Origin: Chthonomonas sp.
GTDB taxonomy: Bacteria > Armatimonadota > Fimbriimonadia > Fimbriimonadales > Fimbriimonadaceae
DNA length: 64,000 nucleotides
Assembly: GCA_016788585.1 (NCBI GenBank)
Contig: JAEURP010000001.1
Coordinates: forward strand, 124,001-188,000
Reading direction: 5' to 3'
In this document: one piece after another, positions 1-9,625 of the stretch
How the letters are laid out: the number at the start of each line of letters is the position of its first letter
Position numbering within the stretch: position 1 is the first letter of the stretch
Made by a program: the position numbers and the translations under genes
Notes under the pieces: generated by a model
Seen by the model: the letters and a program-made list of their open reading frames with translations, nothing else
What the model was told of the DNA's origin: nothing
The model's database searches: none

Positions 1-178
1 TCGAATGGGTCTTGGCAAACTCGTCAACAATCGCGTTGGTCCTATCCGTGCTGCCATCGCTGATCACTGCCACGTCGTAGTCGTAATCCTGAGCGTCGTA
101 ATACTCTGCAAGCCGCTCCAGCGTTCGCTGAATTCGGAGTTCTTCGTTATAGGCCGGGACCACGACACTCAGTCTCAA
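1..178 (-). CDS. Family 2 glycosyltransferase, N-terminal fragment
   Basis: Reading the minus strand from a TTG at 178 gives LRLSVVVPAYNEE at the N-terminus and then VISDGSTDRT. These are the first beta strand and the nucleotide-sugar-binding DGS/D segment of GT-A fold family 2 glycosyltransferases, of the dolichyl-phosphate or polyprenyl-phosphate sugar transferase kind. Only about 59 residues lie inside the window and the rest runs off the left edge, so the donor and acceptor cannot be named. An in-frame stop at 191-193 limits how far upstream the start can be; TTG at 178 is the only good candidate and has no clear ribosome binding site. The gene lies 40 bases downstream of the phosphodiester glycosidase on the same strand and is probably co-transcribed with it. 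Confidence 0.8.
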   Translation of the reverse strand, partial: MRLSVVVPAYNEELRIQRTLERLAEYYDAQDYDYDVAVISDGSTDRTNAIVDEFAKTHS

Positions 179-218
179 GTTCGCGGGAGTTTACTAGAGA
201 TTCCTAATGATGAGGTCA

Positions 219-962
219 CTAATCCGAAGGCAATAGAAACGGGGAGCGCTCGTAAACAACGAACAGGTTGCTCAACTTACGACCCGGTCGGACCTTGAGA
301 TCGCCCTTGTACAGCATCGCGGCGCTAGTACCTCCGTCCATGTTCACCGCATCATGAACACCAGCCGAGAGCATAGCCTTACCAAGTTCGCTAAGCGTCA
401 CCGCGTTGTTGGTGGCGAAGATCACCAGGCGGCCATCTTTGGTTGTGCCGACGGCGCAGCGCTCGGCGCTGCTCCACACCCGGGGATCTCGGAATTGCTG
501 ACTCTTGGGGTCGGGCGAGACGACGCCATTTCGAATAATCCGCACGGTGCCGCGTAAAGCGAAGCGGTAAGGGGACCAGTCGATCGCTTGGTCGAAAGCC
601 GAATCAAAAATCTTGACGTCGCCAAACCAATCCACGGCGACCACCGAGCCGCGATAACCTTCGGCGGTCTGCTTGCCCTCGACCACGATATCGCCGACGG
701 GAGAGGCGCTTGTCGGGTGGAAGAACGTGCCTGTGACTGCCACGGTCGGAGTGTCTTCCTTCACCAAACTCCAAATGGACTCGAGGCGAGGAGAGTGGAT
801 TACGGCAGGGCTAACTTGCTCAGACGTGAGGTCCACGGACACCGAGTGAAAGGCAAACTTGTTCCATCGCACCACCTGATATTCGACGGGGTGCAACTGA
901 GCGGCTGATGCGATCTGAATAGCACCACACAAGCCCACCGACAAAAACGCCTTGGTCCACAT
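219..962 (-). CDS. Secreted phosphodiester glycosidase (NAGPA-like)
   Basis: A 247-residue protein with a signal peptide (hydrophobic residues 5-20, probable cleavage after ASA). The C-terminal motif NMDGGTSAAMLYKG and the upstream RCAVGTTKDGRLVIF match the phosphodiester glycosidase (NAGPA) family, which cleaves sugar phosphodiesters such as those in cell-envelope polymers. TGTFFHP near residue 78 fits the usual G-x-F-F loop. The substrate here is unknown. It is exported, so it probably acts outside the inner membrane. No Shine-Dalgarno sequence is evident before the ATG; a TAGTAT hexamer lies 14 bases upstream. It heads a leftward unit with the glycosyltransferase fragment. Confidence 0.85.
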   Translation of the reverse strand: MWTKAFLSVGLCGAIQIASAAQLHPVEYQVVRWNKFAFHSVSVDLTSEQVSPAVIHSPRLESIWSLVKEDTPTVAVTGTFFHPTSASPVGDIVVEGKQTAEGYRGSVVAVDWFGDVKIFDSAFDQAIDWSPYRFALRGTVRIIRNGVVSPDPKSQQFRDPRVWSSAERCAVGTTKDGRLVIFATNNAVTLSELGKAMLSAGVHDAVNMDGGTSAAMLYKGDLKVRPGRKLSNLFVVYERSPFLLPSD

Positions 963-1150
963 AACTAGCTCACAACATACTAATAGCGGAAGTATCGTTC
1001 CACGGTACTCCGCATAAAAACCAGCTTTTGCTGGAGTTCGCTAGTTTCCCCCAAATTCAAAGAAAAGTGTCAATGGGGTCGAATGACTTTTTCTTGACCC
1101 ATTTGACGGCGGGGCACCAAATCGGATACCTTGGGAACAGGCAAGCGACG

Positions 1151-3088
1151 ATGCGACCTGGAGACCCTTCCGACAAACCTCAGGGAACCCAATCGGTACT
1201 CGCGAACGAAGGCCGCAACCCCCAGAACATTGACGGAAAAGTCCAGATTCCGCTTTGGTTTAGGCGGCTGACAATTTTCAATGTTTGTTTCACGGTGCTC
1301 GTGATCCTTTGGGGTGCCGTGGTCCGCGCAACCGGCAGCGGAGCGGGATGCGGCGATCATTGGCCAAAGTGCGATGGTGAAATCATTCCCACCGCCCTAG
1401 GCGGGGCAAAAGCCATCGAATTTACGCACCGAGCCATGACTGGGCTTTGGCTCATACCAGTCTTCTTCGTCGCGATTTGGGTCCTGCGAAACTTGCCAAA
1501 GGAAAGTGTCGTGCGCAAGGCAGCACTGATCTCTGCCGGGCTAGGGATTATCGAATCCTTGATTGGCGCGTGGCTCGTTCTTGGCAAATTGGTGGGCCAA
1601 GATCTTTCGGTTACGCGAGCCGTCGTGATGGCGCTGCACCACTTCAACACGACCTGCCTGCTCGCAGTTATCACGTTAACTGCATACTTCACATGGGGAG
1701 GCGAACGCGTTCGGCTCAAGGGGCAGGGAGCCGTGCTGGGAGCGCTGGGAGTCGGCGCCTTCGCCATGGTGGGCACAATCGTTAGCGGTGCCATTACGGC
1801 GCTTGGCGACACACTTTTCAAGCCGACCGACACCTTCGCCGGATTGGCAAGGACGATGGATCCAGCGGCGCACTTTTTGGAGCGACTGCGGATCGCACAC
1901 CCTGTCATTAGCACCTCGGCAACGCTTTACCTCCTGCTTGGATTAGCGTTTGTAGGAACCCTTCGCAAGTCGCCTCAGGTGAATAGCCTCACTCGTTGGA
2001 CGACGACACTACTCGTCTTGCAGCTTGGTCACGGTGCACTGAATGTTGCCCTAAAGGCGCCCGTCTACTTCCAGATCATGCACCTGCTGATTGCGGATGC
2101 GATCTGGATTCTGTTCGTGTTGCTATGCGCCCAGGCTCTTTCGGTAAAAATCGCACCAGTCATCGCAGAGGGCGACGAGGAGCCTTACACGATCTACTCG
2201 ATGCCTTGGAAAGAGAAAATCAACGCCTTTGTGGTGCTCACCAAGCCTCGAGTAATTAGTCTGCTCCTCTTTACAACAGTCTTGGCTATGTTCATTGCGG
2301 CCAGAGGATGGCCGGGTGGTTGGCTCTTGGTCTGGGTGACCATTGGCGGCTACTTCGCGGCGGGATCGGCAAATGCGATCAACATGGTTATTGATAGCGA
2401 TATCGATGGGCGCATGGCGAGAACAAGCCATCGACCGACGGTAGCGCACGTCATGCCTCTCTGGATGGCCTCGGCGTTTGCAATCGCATTGGCTGTCTTA
2501 AGCTTTGCTATTCTAGGTATGTCGGCGAATGTCCTGACCGCTGTGCTCGCAATGGCAGGGCTACTTTTCTACGTGGTCATCTACACGATCTTGCTGAAGC
2601 GTAGGACGTGGCACAACATCGTGATCGGCGGTGCGGCGGGGGCATTTCCTCCATTGGTTGGCTGGGCTGCAGTCACAAATTCACTAAGCCCGCTCGCTTG
2701 GTTCCTCTTTGCCCTAATCGTCGTGTGGACCCCGGTTCACTTCTGGGCTCTTGCACTGTTCATCAAGGACGAGTACCGAGAAGCCAACATTCCCATGCTT
2801 CCAGTGGTCAAAGGCGACCATGCCACAGTTGTCCAGATCACGGCTTACTCGATTCTAACCACAATTCTTTGCGCTTTCCCTCTCGTTCTGGGCGAGGCAG
2901 GACTCATTTATACGATCTCTGCCGTCTTGCTGAACGGAGTTTTAGTTTTGCGAAGTTGGCAACTCATGCAATCGCCCGACCGCCCAAAAGCGGTTCGTTT
3001 GTTCAAGTTTTCGATGGTCTACTTAGCCTTAATCTTCGTGATGATGGCGATAGACCAAGCTGGAGGAGGAGCCAGACTCTCTTTATAG
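1151..3088 (+). CDS. ctaB: Heme A synthase / protoheme IX farnesyltransferase fusion (CtaA-CtaB)
   Basis: A single membrane protein carrying both steps that turn heme B into heme A for the oxidase encoded downstream. The N-terminal half is CtaA/COX15: RATGSGAGCGDHWPKC with its cysteine pair, HRAMTG, HHFNTT and HPVIS histidines, about eight membrane segments. The C-terminal half is a UbiA-type CtaB: LTKPRVISLLL, the Asp-rich MVIDSDIDGRMARTSHRP and FIKDEYREANIPM. Such fusions are known, for example in Thermus. The start is uncertain: ATG at 1151 leaves about 28 polar residues before the first helix region, while ATG at 1073 or TTG at 1028 would lengthen it. It precedes actA by 42 bases on the same strand. 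Confidence 0.93.
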   Translation: MRPGDPSDKPQGTQSVLANEGRNPQNIDGKVQIPLWFRRLTIFNVCFTVLVILWGAVVRATGSGAGCGDHWPKCDGEIIPTALGGAKAIEFTHRAMTGLWLIPVFFVAIWVLRNLPKESVVRKAALISAGLGIIESLIGAWLVLGKLVGQDLSVTRAVVMALHHFNTTCLLAVITLTAYFTWGGERVRLKGQGAVLGALGVGAFAMVGTIVSGAITALGDTLFKPTDTFAGLARTMDPAAHFLERLRIAHPVISTSATLYLLLGLAFVGTLRKSPQVNSLTRWTTTLLVLQLGHGALNVALKAPVYFQIMHLLIADAIWILFVLLCAQALSVKIAPVIAEGDEEPYTIYSMPWKEKINAFVVLTKPRVISLLLFTTVLAMFIAARGWPGGWLLVWVTIGGYFAAGSANAINMVIDSDIDGRMARTSHRPTVAHVMPLWMASAFAIALAVLSFAILGMSANVLTAVLAMAGLLFYVVIYTILLKRRTWHNIVIGGAAGAFPPLVGWAAVTNSLSPLAWFLFALIVVWTPVHFWALALFIKDEYREANIPMLPVVKGDHATVVQITAYSILTTILCAFPLVLGEAGLIYTISAVLLNGVLVLRSWQLMQSPDRPKAVRLFKFSMVYLALIFVMMAIDQAGGGARLSL

Positions 3089-3089
3089 C

Positions 3090-3103
3090 CGGGGCGAGCC
3101 CCG
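3090..3103 (+). promoter_or_regulatory. GC-rich hairpin between ctaAB and actA
   Basis: CGGGG and CCCCG (3090-3094 and 3099-3103) form a 5-bp all-GC stem with a CGAG loop, two bases after the ctaAB stop codon. No T-run follows, so it is not a standard intrinsic terminator. It may be an RNA processing or stability element separating heme synthesis from the act-cox message. Confidence 0.35.
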
Positions 3104-3130
3104 CTGAGATTCAAGTAGGATAAAAGACTC

Positions 3131-3880
3131 ATGCCGCAACTGTTCAATGCCGCGACAAACTCATACGCGAAGATTAGCCTTATGGCTTTCGCGAGTTTGC
3201 CTGTTTTGGCGATTTTGGTTGGAATGACGCTTAGTCGAAATTCGCCAAATACGCGTCAGAACATCCCGCTGGACCAGCCGGTGCCATTCAGCCACCGACA
3301 CCACACAATTGAGCTTGGCATCGACTGCCGCTTCTGCCATACCAGTGTGGAGACGGCGGCCGATGCAGGCATGCCAAGCACGGAAACGTGTATGACCTGC
3401 CACTCCAACATTTGGACCAACAGCCCGCTCCTCGAGCCAGTTCGAAAGAGCTACGCCGAGAATAAGCCAATTGTTTGGACTCAGCTTAATAAGGTGCCTG
3501 AGTTCGTTTACTTCAACCACTCAGTGCACGTCAACAAGGGCATTAGCTGCAATCAGTGCCACGGAGCGATTCAGGATATGCAAATCGCTTACAAGTCGCG
3601 AAACTTGTTTATGTCGTGGTGCTTGGAGTGCCACCGCGAGCCAGAGAAGTACATGTATGCCGATCCGGCGAACAAGGAATTGAGCCCGCGTGAGCAGGTC
3701 TTTAACCTGTACGTGAAGTATCAGAAGGACGCATCTCGCCACTCGCTGAGTGGCATGGAAATGAACTTGATCAAAGGTGCTGAGCAGCATGCGCTCAGCA
3801 CGCAAGAGGGCCGCGATTTGGTAAAGGCCCGAGGAATCAAGAAGGAGCAGCTCATGGACTGCTATATCTGCCACCGCTAA
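3131..3880 (+). CDS. actA: Alternative complex III subunit ActA, pentaheme cytochrome c
   Basis: A 249-residue protein with one N-terminal membrane helix (about residues 16-35) and exactly five CxxCH haem c motifs: CRFCH, CMTCH, CNQCH, CLECH and CYICH. Several extra histidines (NHSVHVN, RHHTIEL) can serve as distal ligands. This is the layout of ActA, the periplasmic multihaem electron-transfer subunit of alternative complex III, a quinol:cytochrome c/oxidase oxidoreductase that replaces the bc1 complex. It opens the act-cox cluster. AGTAGGA about 12 bases before the ATG is a possible ribosome site. The last haem site is at the extreme C-terminus. Confidence 0.95.
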   Translation: MPQLFNAATNSYAKISLMAFASLPVLAILVGMTLSRNSPNTRQNIPLDQPVPFSHRHHTIELGIDCRFCHTSVETAADAGMPSTETCMTCHSNIWTNSPLLEPVRKSYAENKPIVWTQLNKVPEFVYFNHSVHVNKGISCNQCHGAIQDMQIAYKSRNLFMSWCLECHREPEKYMYADPANKELSPREQVFNLYVKYQKDASRHSLSGMEMNLIKGAEQHALSTQEGRDLVKARGIKKEQLMDCYICHR

Positions 3881-3892
3881 GGATTTACGATA

Positions 3893-6800
3893 ATGGGAAC
3901 GAGGGGAGAACTCAATTTAAGCGAAGTCCGAGAGAAATTGGCGGGCAAGTCTGGTCGTGCCTATTGGCGAAGCCTTGAAGAAGTTGCCGAGACGCCAGAG
4001 TTTCAGGCTTGGGTAGACGACGAATTTCCAAACCGTGCATCACTGATGAACGTCGATCGCCGAAGCTTGCTCAAGTACATGGGCGCTTCGATGATGCTCG
4101 CTGGCCTTGCCGGTTGCCGCAGCATGCGACTTCCTAGTGCGCAGCTTGTTCCTTACGTGAATCGCCCCGAAGAGATGGTGACGGGCGAGAAACTCTACTT
4201 CGCGACCGGCTACACGCTCCAGGGAATCACCGAAGGCATCATTGTTGAGAGCAACTACGGGCGTCCAACGAAGGTTGAAGGAAATCCAAAGCACCCGACC
4301 ACTGGCGGGGCAAGCAGCGCATTCATGCAGGCTTCGGTCCTTGATCTGTACGATCCAGACCGTAGCAAGAGTCCGACAAAAGACGGAATCACAAATGACT
4401 GGACAACGTTCTTAAGCGATGCTCGTAAGATCGTTTCCGATCTAAAGAAGAAGGGAGGTGAGGGCCTTGCTGTTCTCCTGCCGACCGTTGGTTCTCCTAG
4501 CTTGATAGCCGAATTAGAACGATTTCGAAAGGAGTTTCCAAGGGCCTCGATCGCTTCTTGGGAGCCTTCAGCGCGTGACAAGGCCTATCTGGGAACCGTG
4601 ATTGCCTTTGGCAAACCTCTGGAGACGGTCTATCACTTAAGCAAGGCCAAAGCAATTCTGGCAATCGATAGCGACTTCTTGGCCTCCGGTCCTGGCTTCT
4701 TGAAGAATGCCCGAGATTGGGCCGCAAGTCGCAACGTCGATGGGGACCCAGAGTCGATGAGCCGATTGTATGCGATCGAGCCGACACCATCCGCCACTGG
4801 AGCTCTTGCCGATCACCGGTTCCCTGCAGAGGCCGAAATGGTCGACCAATTCGTCCAAGCCCTTGCCGCTCGACTTGGCGTGCCGGTAAGCAACGCGAGC
4901 GTTGGGGGAGACCTTTCCGTATGGCTAGAAGCCGTTGCCCAAGATTTGGAAAAGAACAGCGGTCACGCTGTGGTTATTGGTGGCGAGTACCTATCGGCGG
5001 AAGCCCAAGCACTCTGTCATCTCATCAACCTCAAGCTTGGCGCCGAAGGGTCGCTTGTTACCCATCATTCGGCCGTTGCCTGGATGGCGGGCAAGCAGGA
5101 GGACTCTCTTCGAGCGTTTGCTGGAGCATTCGCCAATGGCGATACGGAGTTCCTTCTTGTCTTAGGTGGTAACCCAGCATTCAATGCACCGGCCGACCTA
5201 AAATTCGGTGAGCTGATTAAACAAGCCAAGGTATCCGCCCATCTTTCGCCAATGCTCGATGAGACCGGGCGAGTTTGCACTTGGCACTTGCCCGAGTCTC
5301 ACTCATTGGAAAGCTGGGGTGACGGTCGCGGACTCGATGGCACGGCGACTATCATCCAGCCTCTTATCGACCCGCTATTCGATACCAAATCAGTTCTTGA
5401 ACTCATGCTGGCGCTATTTGGTAATGCCGACTCGGCCCAAGACATCATCAAGGCTCGATGGGCCGGGCAAGGGTTGGACGACCAAGGTTGGCGCGCTGCC
5501 CTGCAAGACGGCATCATCCCAAACACAAAGGCTGCGGCGGCAGGACTCAGCGCTATGCCACCCGCCCCAATCAAAGCTATCACCGGGACTGGTGAGCTAG
5601 AAGTCCTGCTTAGGCTCGATCCAACGATCTTCGATGGTCGCTTTGCGAACAATGGCTGGCTGCAAGAGTTGCCTAAGCCACTCACGACGCTAACTTGGGA
5701 CAACACCGTTCAGCTGAGCCCGAAGCATGCCGAGAAACTCGGCGTTGTGAGTGGGGACTTAGTCGAGGTTGCAACTGCTTCTGGCAAAGTGACCGGCGGG
5801 GCTTGGGTGCTGCCAGGTCAGGCGGAGAACTCCGTAACAGTCCACTTGGGTTACGGCCGCGATATGAACGATACGCTCATCGCCGCTGGAACGGGGTTTA
5901 ACGCTTATCAACTTTGGGATGGCGCGAGCGCTGTGAAAGGCTCCGTAACAAAGGTCGGTGGCAAAGTCGCTTTGGCAAGCACGCAGATGCACCACTACCT
6001 AGAGGGTCGTGACATTGTGCGCGAAATGGAGCTCGATGCACTACTGCATCCGCACGAGGGCGAGCACCACGAAGGGCACCATCGAGACATCTCCATGTAC
6101 CCAGATCCTGAAAAGGAGTTTCCTTTCGAAGGGCCGAAGTGGGGCATGACAATCGACCTCAATGTCTGCACCGGATGCCACGCCTGCGTCACCGCCTGCC
6201 AAGCCGAGAACAACATCGCTGTGGTGGGCAAGGACCAGGTCCTGAAAGGGCGCGAAATGCATTGGATTCGCATCGATCGCTATTACGGAAGCAAGGACCT
6301 TGGCGAAATGAGCGGTAAGAAGAAGCCTACTCGGGCCGACCTCGATAACCCGACAACCCACCTTATGCCTGTGACCTGCATGCACTGCGAAGCCGCCCCT
6401 TGTGAGCCGGTTTGCCCAGTCGCGGCAACGGTTCACAGTAAAGAAGGACTCAACCAGATGGTTTATAACCGCTGCGTTGGCACTCGGTACTGCTCAAACA
6501 ACTGCCCCTACAAGGTCCGGCGCTTCAACTTCCTTAATTACAACGATCGCAAGTTCAGCGACTTCAAGATCGATGGTAAGAATTCGAGCCGAGACCTTCG
6601 TGTTCGGCTAATGGTTAACAACCCGGAAGTCACAGTTCGAGGCAGGGGTGTCATGGAGAAATGCACCTACTGCGTTCAGCGCATCAACGCAGCACGAATC
6701 ACCGCCAAGAACGCCTTTGCCAAGGGGCAGCGAGAAAAGCCCGAGCCGATGGATGGTGAAGTCATTACTGCGTGCCAACAAGCGTGCCCCACTGGAGCTA

Positions 6801-6949
6801 TCACCTTTGGCAACCTAGCCGATGAAAGCAGCAAGCTGGCTCGACTTAAGAAAATGCCGCGCAACTATTCGTTGTTGGAAGAGCTCAACACGCACAACCG
6901 CACTACTTACCTCACCAAGCTTCGCAACCCGAACAAGGAGATCGGATAA
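3893..6949 (+). CDS. actB: Alternative complex III subunit ActB, iron-sulfur protein with molybdopterin-like domain
   Basis: A 1018-residue fusion. Residues about 55-75 (DRRSLLKYMGASMML followed by LAGC) form a twin-arginine-type export signal with a lipobox-like cysteine. The middle (about 80-690) resembles the large molybdopterin oxidoreductase fold, which in ActB carries no known cofactor. The C-terminal part (about 760-1010) holds four cysteine clusters for Fe-S centres: CTGCHACVTAC, CMHCEAAPCEPVCPV, CVGTRYCSNNCPY and CTYC with CQQACPTGAI. It is the Fe-S electron wire of ACIII, placed on the periplasmic side. It starts 12 bases after actA with AAGGA upstream; its stop shares one base with the actC start (TAATG). 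Confidence 0.95.
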   Translation: MGTRGELNLSEVREKLAGKSGRAYWRSLEEVAETPEFQAWVDDEFPNRASLMNVDRRSLLKYMGASMMLAGLAGCRSMRLPSAQLVPYVNRPEEMVTGEKLYFATGYTLQGITEGIIVESNYGRPTKVEGNPKHPTTGGASSAFMQASVLDLYDPDRSKSPTKDGITNDWTTFLSDARKIVSDLKKKGGEGLAVLLPTVGSPSLIAELERFRKEFPRASIASWEPSARDKAYLGTVIAFGKPLETVYHLSKAKAILAIDSDFLASGPGFLKNARDWAASRNVDGDPESMSRLYAIEPTPSATGALADHRFPAEAEMVDQFVQALAARLGVPVSNASVGGDLSVWLEAVAQDLEKNSGHAVVIGGEYLSAEAQALCHLINLKLGAEGSLVTHHSAVAWMAGKQEDSLRAFAGAFANGDTEFLLVLGGNPAFNAPADLKFGELIKQAKVSAHLSPMLDETGRVCTWHLPESHSLESWGDGRGLDGTATIIQPLIDPLFDTKSVLELMLALFGNADSAQDIIKARWAGQGLDDQGWRAALQDGIIPNTKAAAAGLSAMPPAPIKAITGTGELEVLLRLDPTIFDGRFANNGWLQELPKPLTTLTWDNTVQLSPKHAEKLGVVSGDLVEVATASGKVTGGAWVLPGQAENSVTVHLGYGRDMNDTLIAAGTGFNAYQLWDGASAVKGSVTKVGGKVALASTQMHHYLEGRDIVREMELDALLHPHEGEHHEGHHRDISMYPDPEKEFPFEGPKWGMTIDLNVCTGCHACVTACQAENNIAVVGKDQVLKGREMHWIRIDRYYGSKDLGEMSGKKKPTRADLDNPTTHLMPVTCMHCEAAPCEPVCPVAATVHSKEGLNQMVYNRCVGTRYCSNNCPYKVRRFNFLNYNDRKFSDFKIDGKNSSRDLRVRLMVNNPEVTVRGRGVMEKCTYCVQRINAARITAKNAFAKGQREKPEPMDGEVITACQQACPTGAITFGNLADESSKLARLKKMPRNYSLLEELNTHNRTTYLTKLRNPNKEIG

Positions 6950-8370
6950 TGTCCAAGATTGTTAAAGAAAAGTTAGACGAATTAAACGATCTACTGCCCG
7001 GGCAGCACAGCTATTCAAAGCTCGATGATCAAATCGGGTCTTTGATTCTGGATCATAAGCGCCACCCGAAGGCCTGGTATGTGTTTGTCGCCATCGGCGG
7101 TCTTGGCACCTTGATGCTGCTGACCTCCATCGTATGGCTACTCTTCCAGGGCATCGGCATTTGGGGTAACAACCAGCCCGTCGGTTGGGGCTTCGACATC
7201 ATCAACTTCGTTTGGTGGATTGGTATTGGCCACGCCGGTACGCTGATTTCGGCGGTTCTTCTGCTCGTTCGCCAGCAGTGGCGCAACTCCATTAACCGCT
7301 TTGCGGAAGCGATGACCATCTTTGCGGTTATGTGTGCGGGGCTCTACCCGCTCCTGCACACTGGACGCCCGTGGGTAGCGTATTGGCTATTCCCATATCC
7401 CAACATTCTCGGTATGTGGCCTCAGTTCCGAAGCCCGCTTATTTGGGATGTCTTTGCGGTCACGACGTACATCACGATCTCGGCCTTGTTCTGGTTCATC
7501 GGCTTAATCCCCGACTTCGCCACGCTACGCGATAAGACCAAGAACGCGGTCGTCGCCCGAGTCTGGGCAATGCTTTCGCTTGGCTGGCGTGGCTCAGCAA
7601 AGCACTGGCATCGATATGAGCAGGCCTACCTGATTCTCGCTGGTCTTTCGACACCTCTCGTGCTTTCGGTGCACTCAATCGTGTCCCTTGACTTTGCCGT
7701 CTCTATCGTGCCCGGCTGGAACGTCACCGTGTTTCCACCCTACTTCGTGGCTGGTGCCGTGTTTGCGGGCTTCGCAATGGTGCTTACCTTTGCCATTCCG
7801 CTCCGAAAGTGGTACGGCTTGAACGACCTGATCACGGATACACATCTCGATTGGATGGCCAAGATCATGCTCACAACTGGGCTAGTCGTGTTCTATGGCT
7901 ATTTGAGCGAGGTCTTCTACGCTTGGTACAGCGGCGTTATATGGGAGCAAGCTCTCGTTCAGAACCGCTTCTTCGGCCCCTACGCTGGGTTGTTCTGGGC
8001 GCTGTGGTTCTGCAATGGACTCGCGCCGCAGATCCTTTGGTGGCCCAAAGCGCGGAAAAACGTTGTGGTCCTCTTTGTGGTCAGCCAATTGGTTTCGATT
8101 GGAATGTGGCTGGAGCGCTTCGTGATTATTCCGATGTCACTGCACCGCGACTACTTGCCCTCAAGCTGGGGAATGTATTCACCATCAGTGTGGGATTTCG
8201 GCATGTTCTTCGGAACTATTGGTTTCTTCATCCTGCTGATGTTCCTCTTCTTCCGATTCGTTCCGGTCATCAACATCTTCGAAATGAAGGATCTGCTCTA
8301 TAAGAAAACCGGTGATCACGTTGGCGATCACCACGGTGAGCTAGCGACTGCTGGCAAGGGGGCTGAATGA
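6949..8370 (+). CDS. actC: Alternative complex III subunit ActC, NrfD-like quinol-binding membrane protein
   Basis: A 473-residue polytopic protein of the NrfD/PsrC family with about ten membrane helices, the largest integral subunit of ACIII and the expected site of quinol oxidation next to ActB. Visible features include FVWWIGIGHAGTLISA in an early helix, HTGRPWVAYWLFPYPN in a loop and SVHSIVSLDFA. The C-terminus ends in a His-rich tail (DHVGDHHGE). Translation is coupled on both sides: TAATG with actB and ATGA with actD. Confidence 0.95.
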   Translation: MSKIVKEKLDELNDLLPGQHSYSKLDDQIGSLILDHKRHPKAWYVFVAIGGLGTLMLLTSIVWLLFQGIGIWGNNQPVGWGFDIINFVWWIGIGHAGTLISAVLLLVRQQWRNSINRFAEAMTIFAVMCAGLYPLLHTGRPWVAYWLFPYPNILGMWPQFRSPLIWDVFAVTTYITISALFWFIGLIPDFATLRDKTKNAVVARVWAMLSLGWRGSAKHWHRYEQAYLILAGLSTPLVLSVHSIVSLDFAVSIVPGWNVTVFPPYFVAGAVFAGFAMVLTFAIPLRKWYGLNDLITDTHLDWMAKIMLTTGLVVFYGYLSEVFYAWYSGVIWEQALVQNRFFGPYAGLFWALWFCNGLAPQILWWPKARKNVVVLFVVSQLVSIGMWLERFVIIPMSLHRDYLPSSWGMYSPSVWDFGMFFGTIGFFILLMFLFFRFVPVINIFEMKDLLYKKTGDHVGDHHGELATAGKGAE

Positions 8371-8939
8371 GCGCACACGCTGAAACGGTCGACCTGCTAT
8401 ATGGTGTTTGCGCAGAGTTTAATGCGCCAGGCGATCTGATTCGTGCCGCCGAAAAGGCCCGAGAAGCGGGATTCACGGAGATGGACTGCTTCTCGCCATT
8501 TCCGATTCACGGCCTAACCGACGCCATGAAGTTTCACGATGTGAAAGTTCCATGGACGATTTTTGGAGCTGGATTCCTCGGTGGACTGACGGGACTGGCC
8601 CTGCAATACATCACGTCGGTCTACACCTACCGGCACAATGTCGGAGGACGCCCCGCATTTAGCTGGCCATCATTCATTCCGGTTACCTACGAATGCACCA
8701 TTCTTTGCGCTGGCCTTGCGGCCGTGTTTGGAATGGCGGCTTTCAACGGTTTGCCGAAGCCCTATCATCCCGTGTTCAGTGCGCCAAATTTTGATCGGGC
8801 AAGTCAGGACAAATTCTTCCTATGCCTTGAAAACCACGATGGCTTCGATGCCGCAAAGGCTGAGGCTCTATTGAAATCGACTAATGCCGTAAATGTGGCG
8901 CGAGTGGATGCTGAGGAGGCAGGAAATTGGAGCCAATGA
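8367..8939 (+). CDS. actD: Alternative complex III subunit ActD (DUF3341)
   Basis: A 190-residue protein with a soluble N-terminal domain (YGVCAEFNAPGDLIRAAEKA, then a MDCFSPFPIHG segment typical of DUF3341) and two membrane helices at about 58-80 and 105-128. ActD is a structural membrane subunit of ACIII without cofactors. It overlaps actC by four bases (ATGA) and actE by four bases (ATGA), as expected for a tightly coupled operon. Confidence 0.93.
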   Translation: MSAHAETVDLLYGVCAEFNAPGDLIRAAEKAREAGFTEMDCFSPFPIHGLTDAMKFHDVKVPWTIFGAGFLGGLTGLALQYITSVYTYRHNVGGRPAFSWPSFIPVTYECTILCAGLAAVFGMAAFNGLPKPYHPVFSAPNFDRASQDKFFLCLENHDGFDAAKAEALLKSTNAVNVARVDAEEAGNWSQ

Positions 8940-9625
8940 AGTTCGGTTTGAGTTCGGAGTTTGGATTGCGTAAGTTCTTACCTAAGATCTCGCTTCTCGT
9001 TTTCATGAGCGCGACTCTAGCGGGTTGCCATACCGACATGTGGTACCAGGCCAAAGTCACGCCTTGGGACAAAGATGAGAGTGGCACCTTTAAGGACGGC
9101 GCGGCGAGCCGACCCGTTCCTAAGGGCACGGTCGCCCAGGGCTGGGCGAAGCTTGATGAAGCCGAATCCACGGGATTTGAAAATGGAAAGCTGACTAACA
9201 AGTTTCCGGCGAGACTAACGCTCGATGGTGACGTTGTCGACACGAATACCGAAATGGTGAAGGTCATGAAGCGGGGCAAGGAGCGGTTTCACGTGGTTTG
9301 CTCACACTGCCATGGTGAGGCTGGTGACGGCCAAGGCATGATTACCAAGCGTGGTCTTGTATTGAAGCGGGAGCCGGCCAATTATCACAGCGAGCGACTT
9401 CGTAAGATGCCGGTCGGGCACTTCTTCGACGTGATGACCCATGGCTTCGGCACGATGTACAGCCAAGCGAGCCGCGTCACTCCTGATGACCGGTGGGCAA
9501 TTGTCGCGTATATCCGTGCTTTGCAGGCTAGCCAAAACGTGAACGAATTCTCGGCAGAAGACAAGAAGCTCATGGAAGAAGCAGCAGCGGCAGAGGCTAA
9601 GAAGACAGAAGGAGGCCACCACTAA
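8936..9625 (+). CDS. actE: Alternative complex III subunit ActE, monohaem cytochrome c lipoprotein
   Basis: A 229-residue protein with a lipoprotein signal (SATLAGC, cysteine near residue 30) and a single haem motif CSHCHGEAGDGQGM, with later Met residues (MPVGHFFDVMTHGFGTMYS) available as axial ligand. It matches ActE, a membrane-anchored monohaem cytochrome c of ACIII. ATG at 8936 overlaps the actD stop; a TTG three codons upstream is less likely. The C-terminus is an Ala/Glu/Lys-rich tail. The actF start shares its last base (TAATG). Confidence 0.93.
   Translation: MKFGLSSEFGLRKFLPKISLLVFMSATLAGCHTDMWYQAKVTPWDKDESGTFKDGAASRPVPKGTVAQGWAKLDEAESTGFENGKLTNKFPARLTLDGDVVDTNTEMVKVMKRGKERFHVVCSHCHGEAGDGQGMITKRGLVLKREPANYHSERLRKMPVGHFFDVMTHGFGTMYSQASRVTPDDRWAIVAYIRALQASQNVNEFSAEDKKLMEEAAAAEAKKTEGGHH

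Noticed and set aside
1357-1914. 185-codon minus-strand frame
   Set aside because: Antisense to the ctaAB gene, which has clear family motifs throughout.
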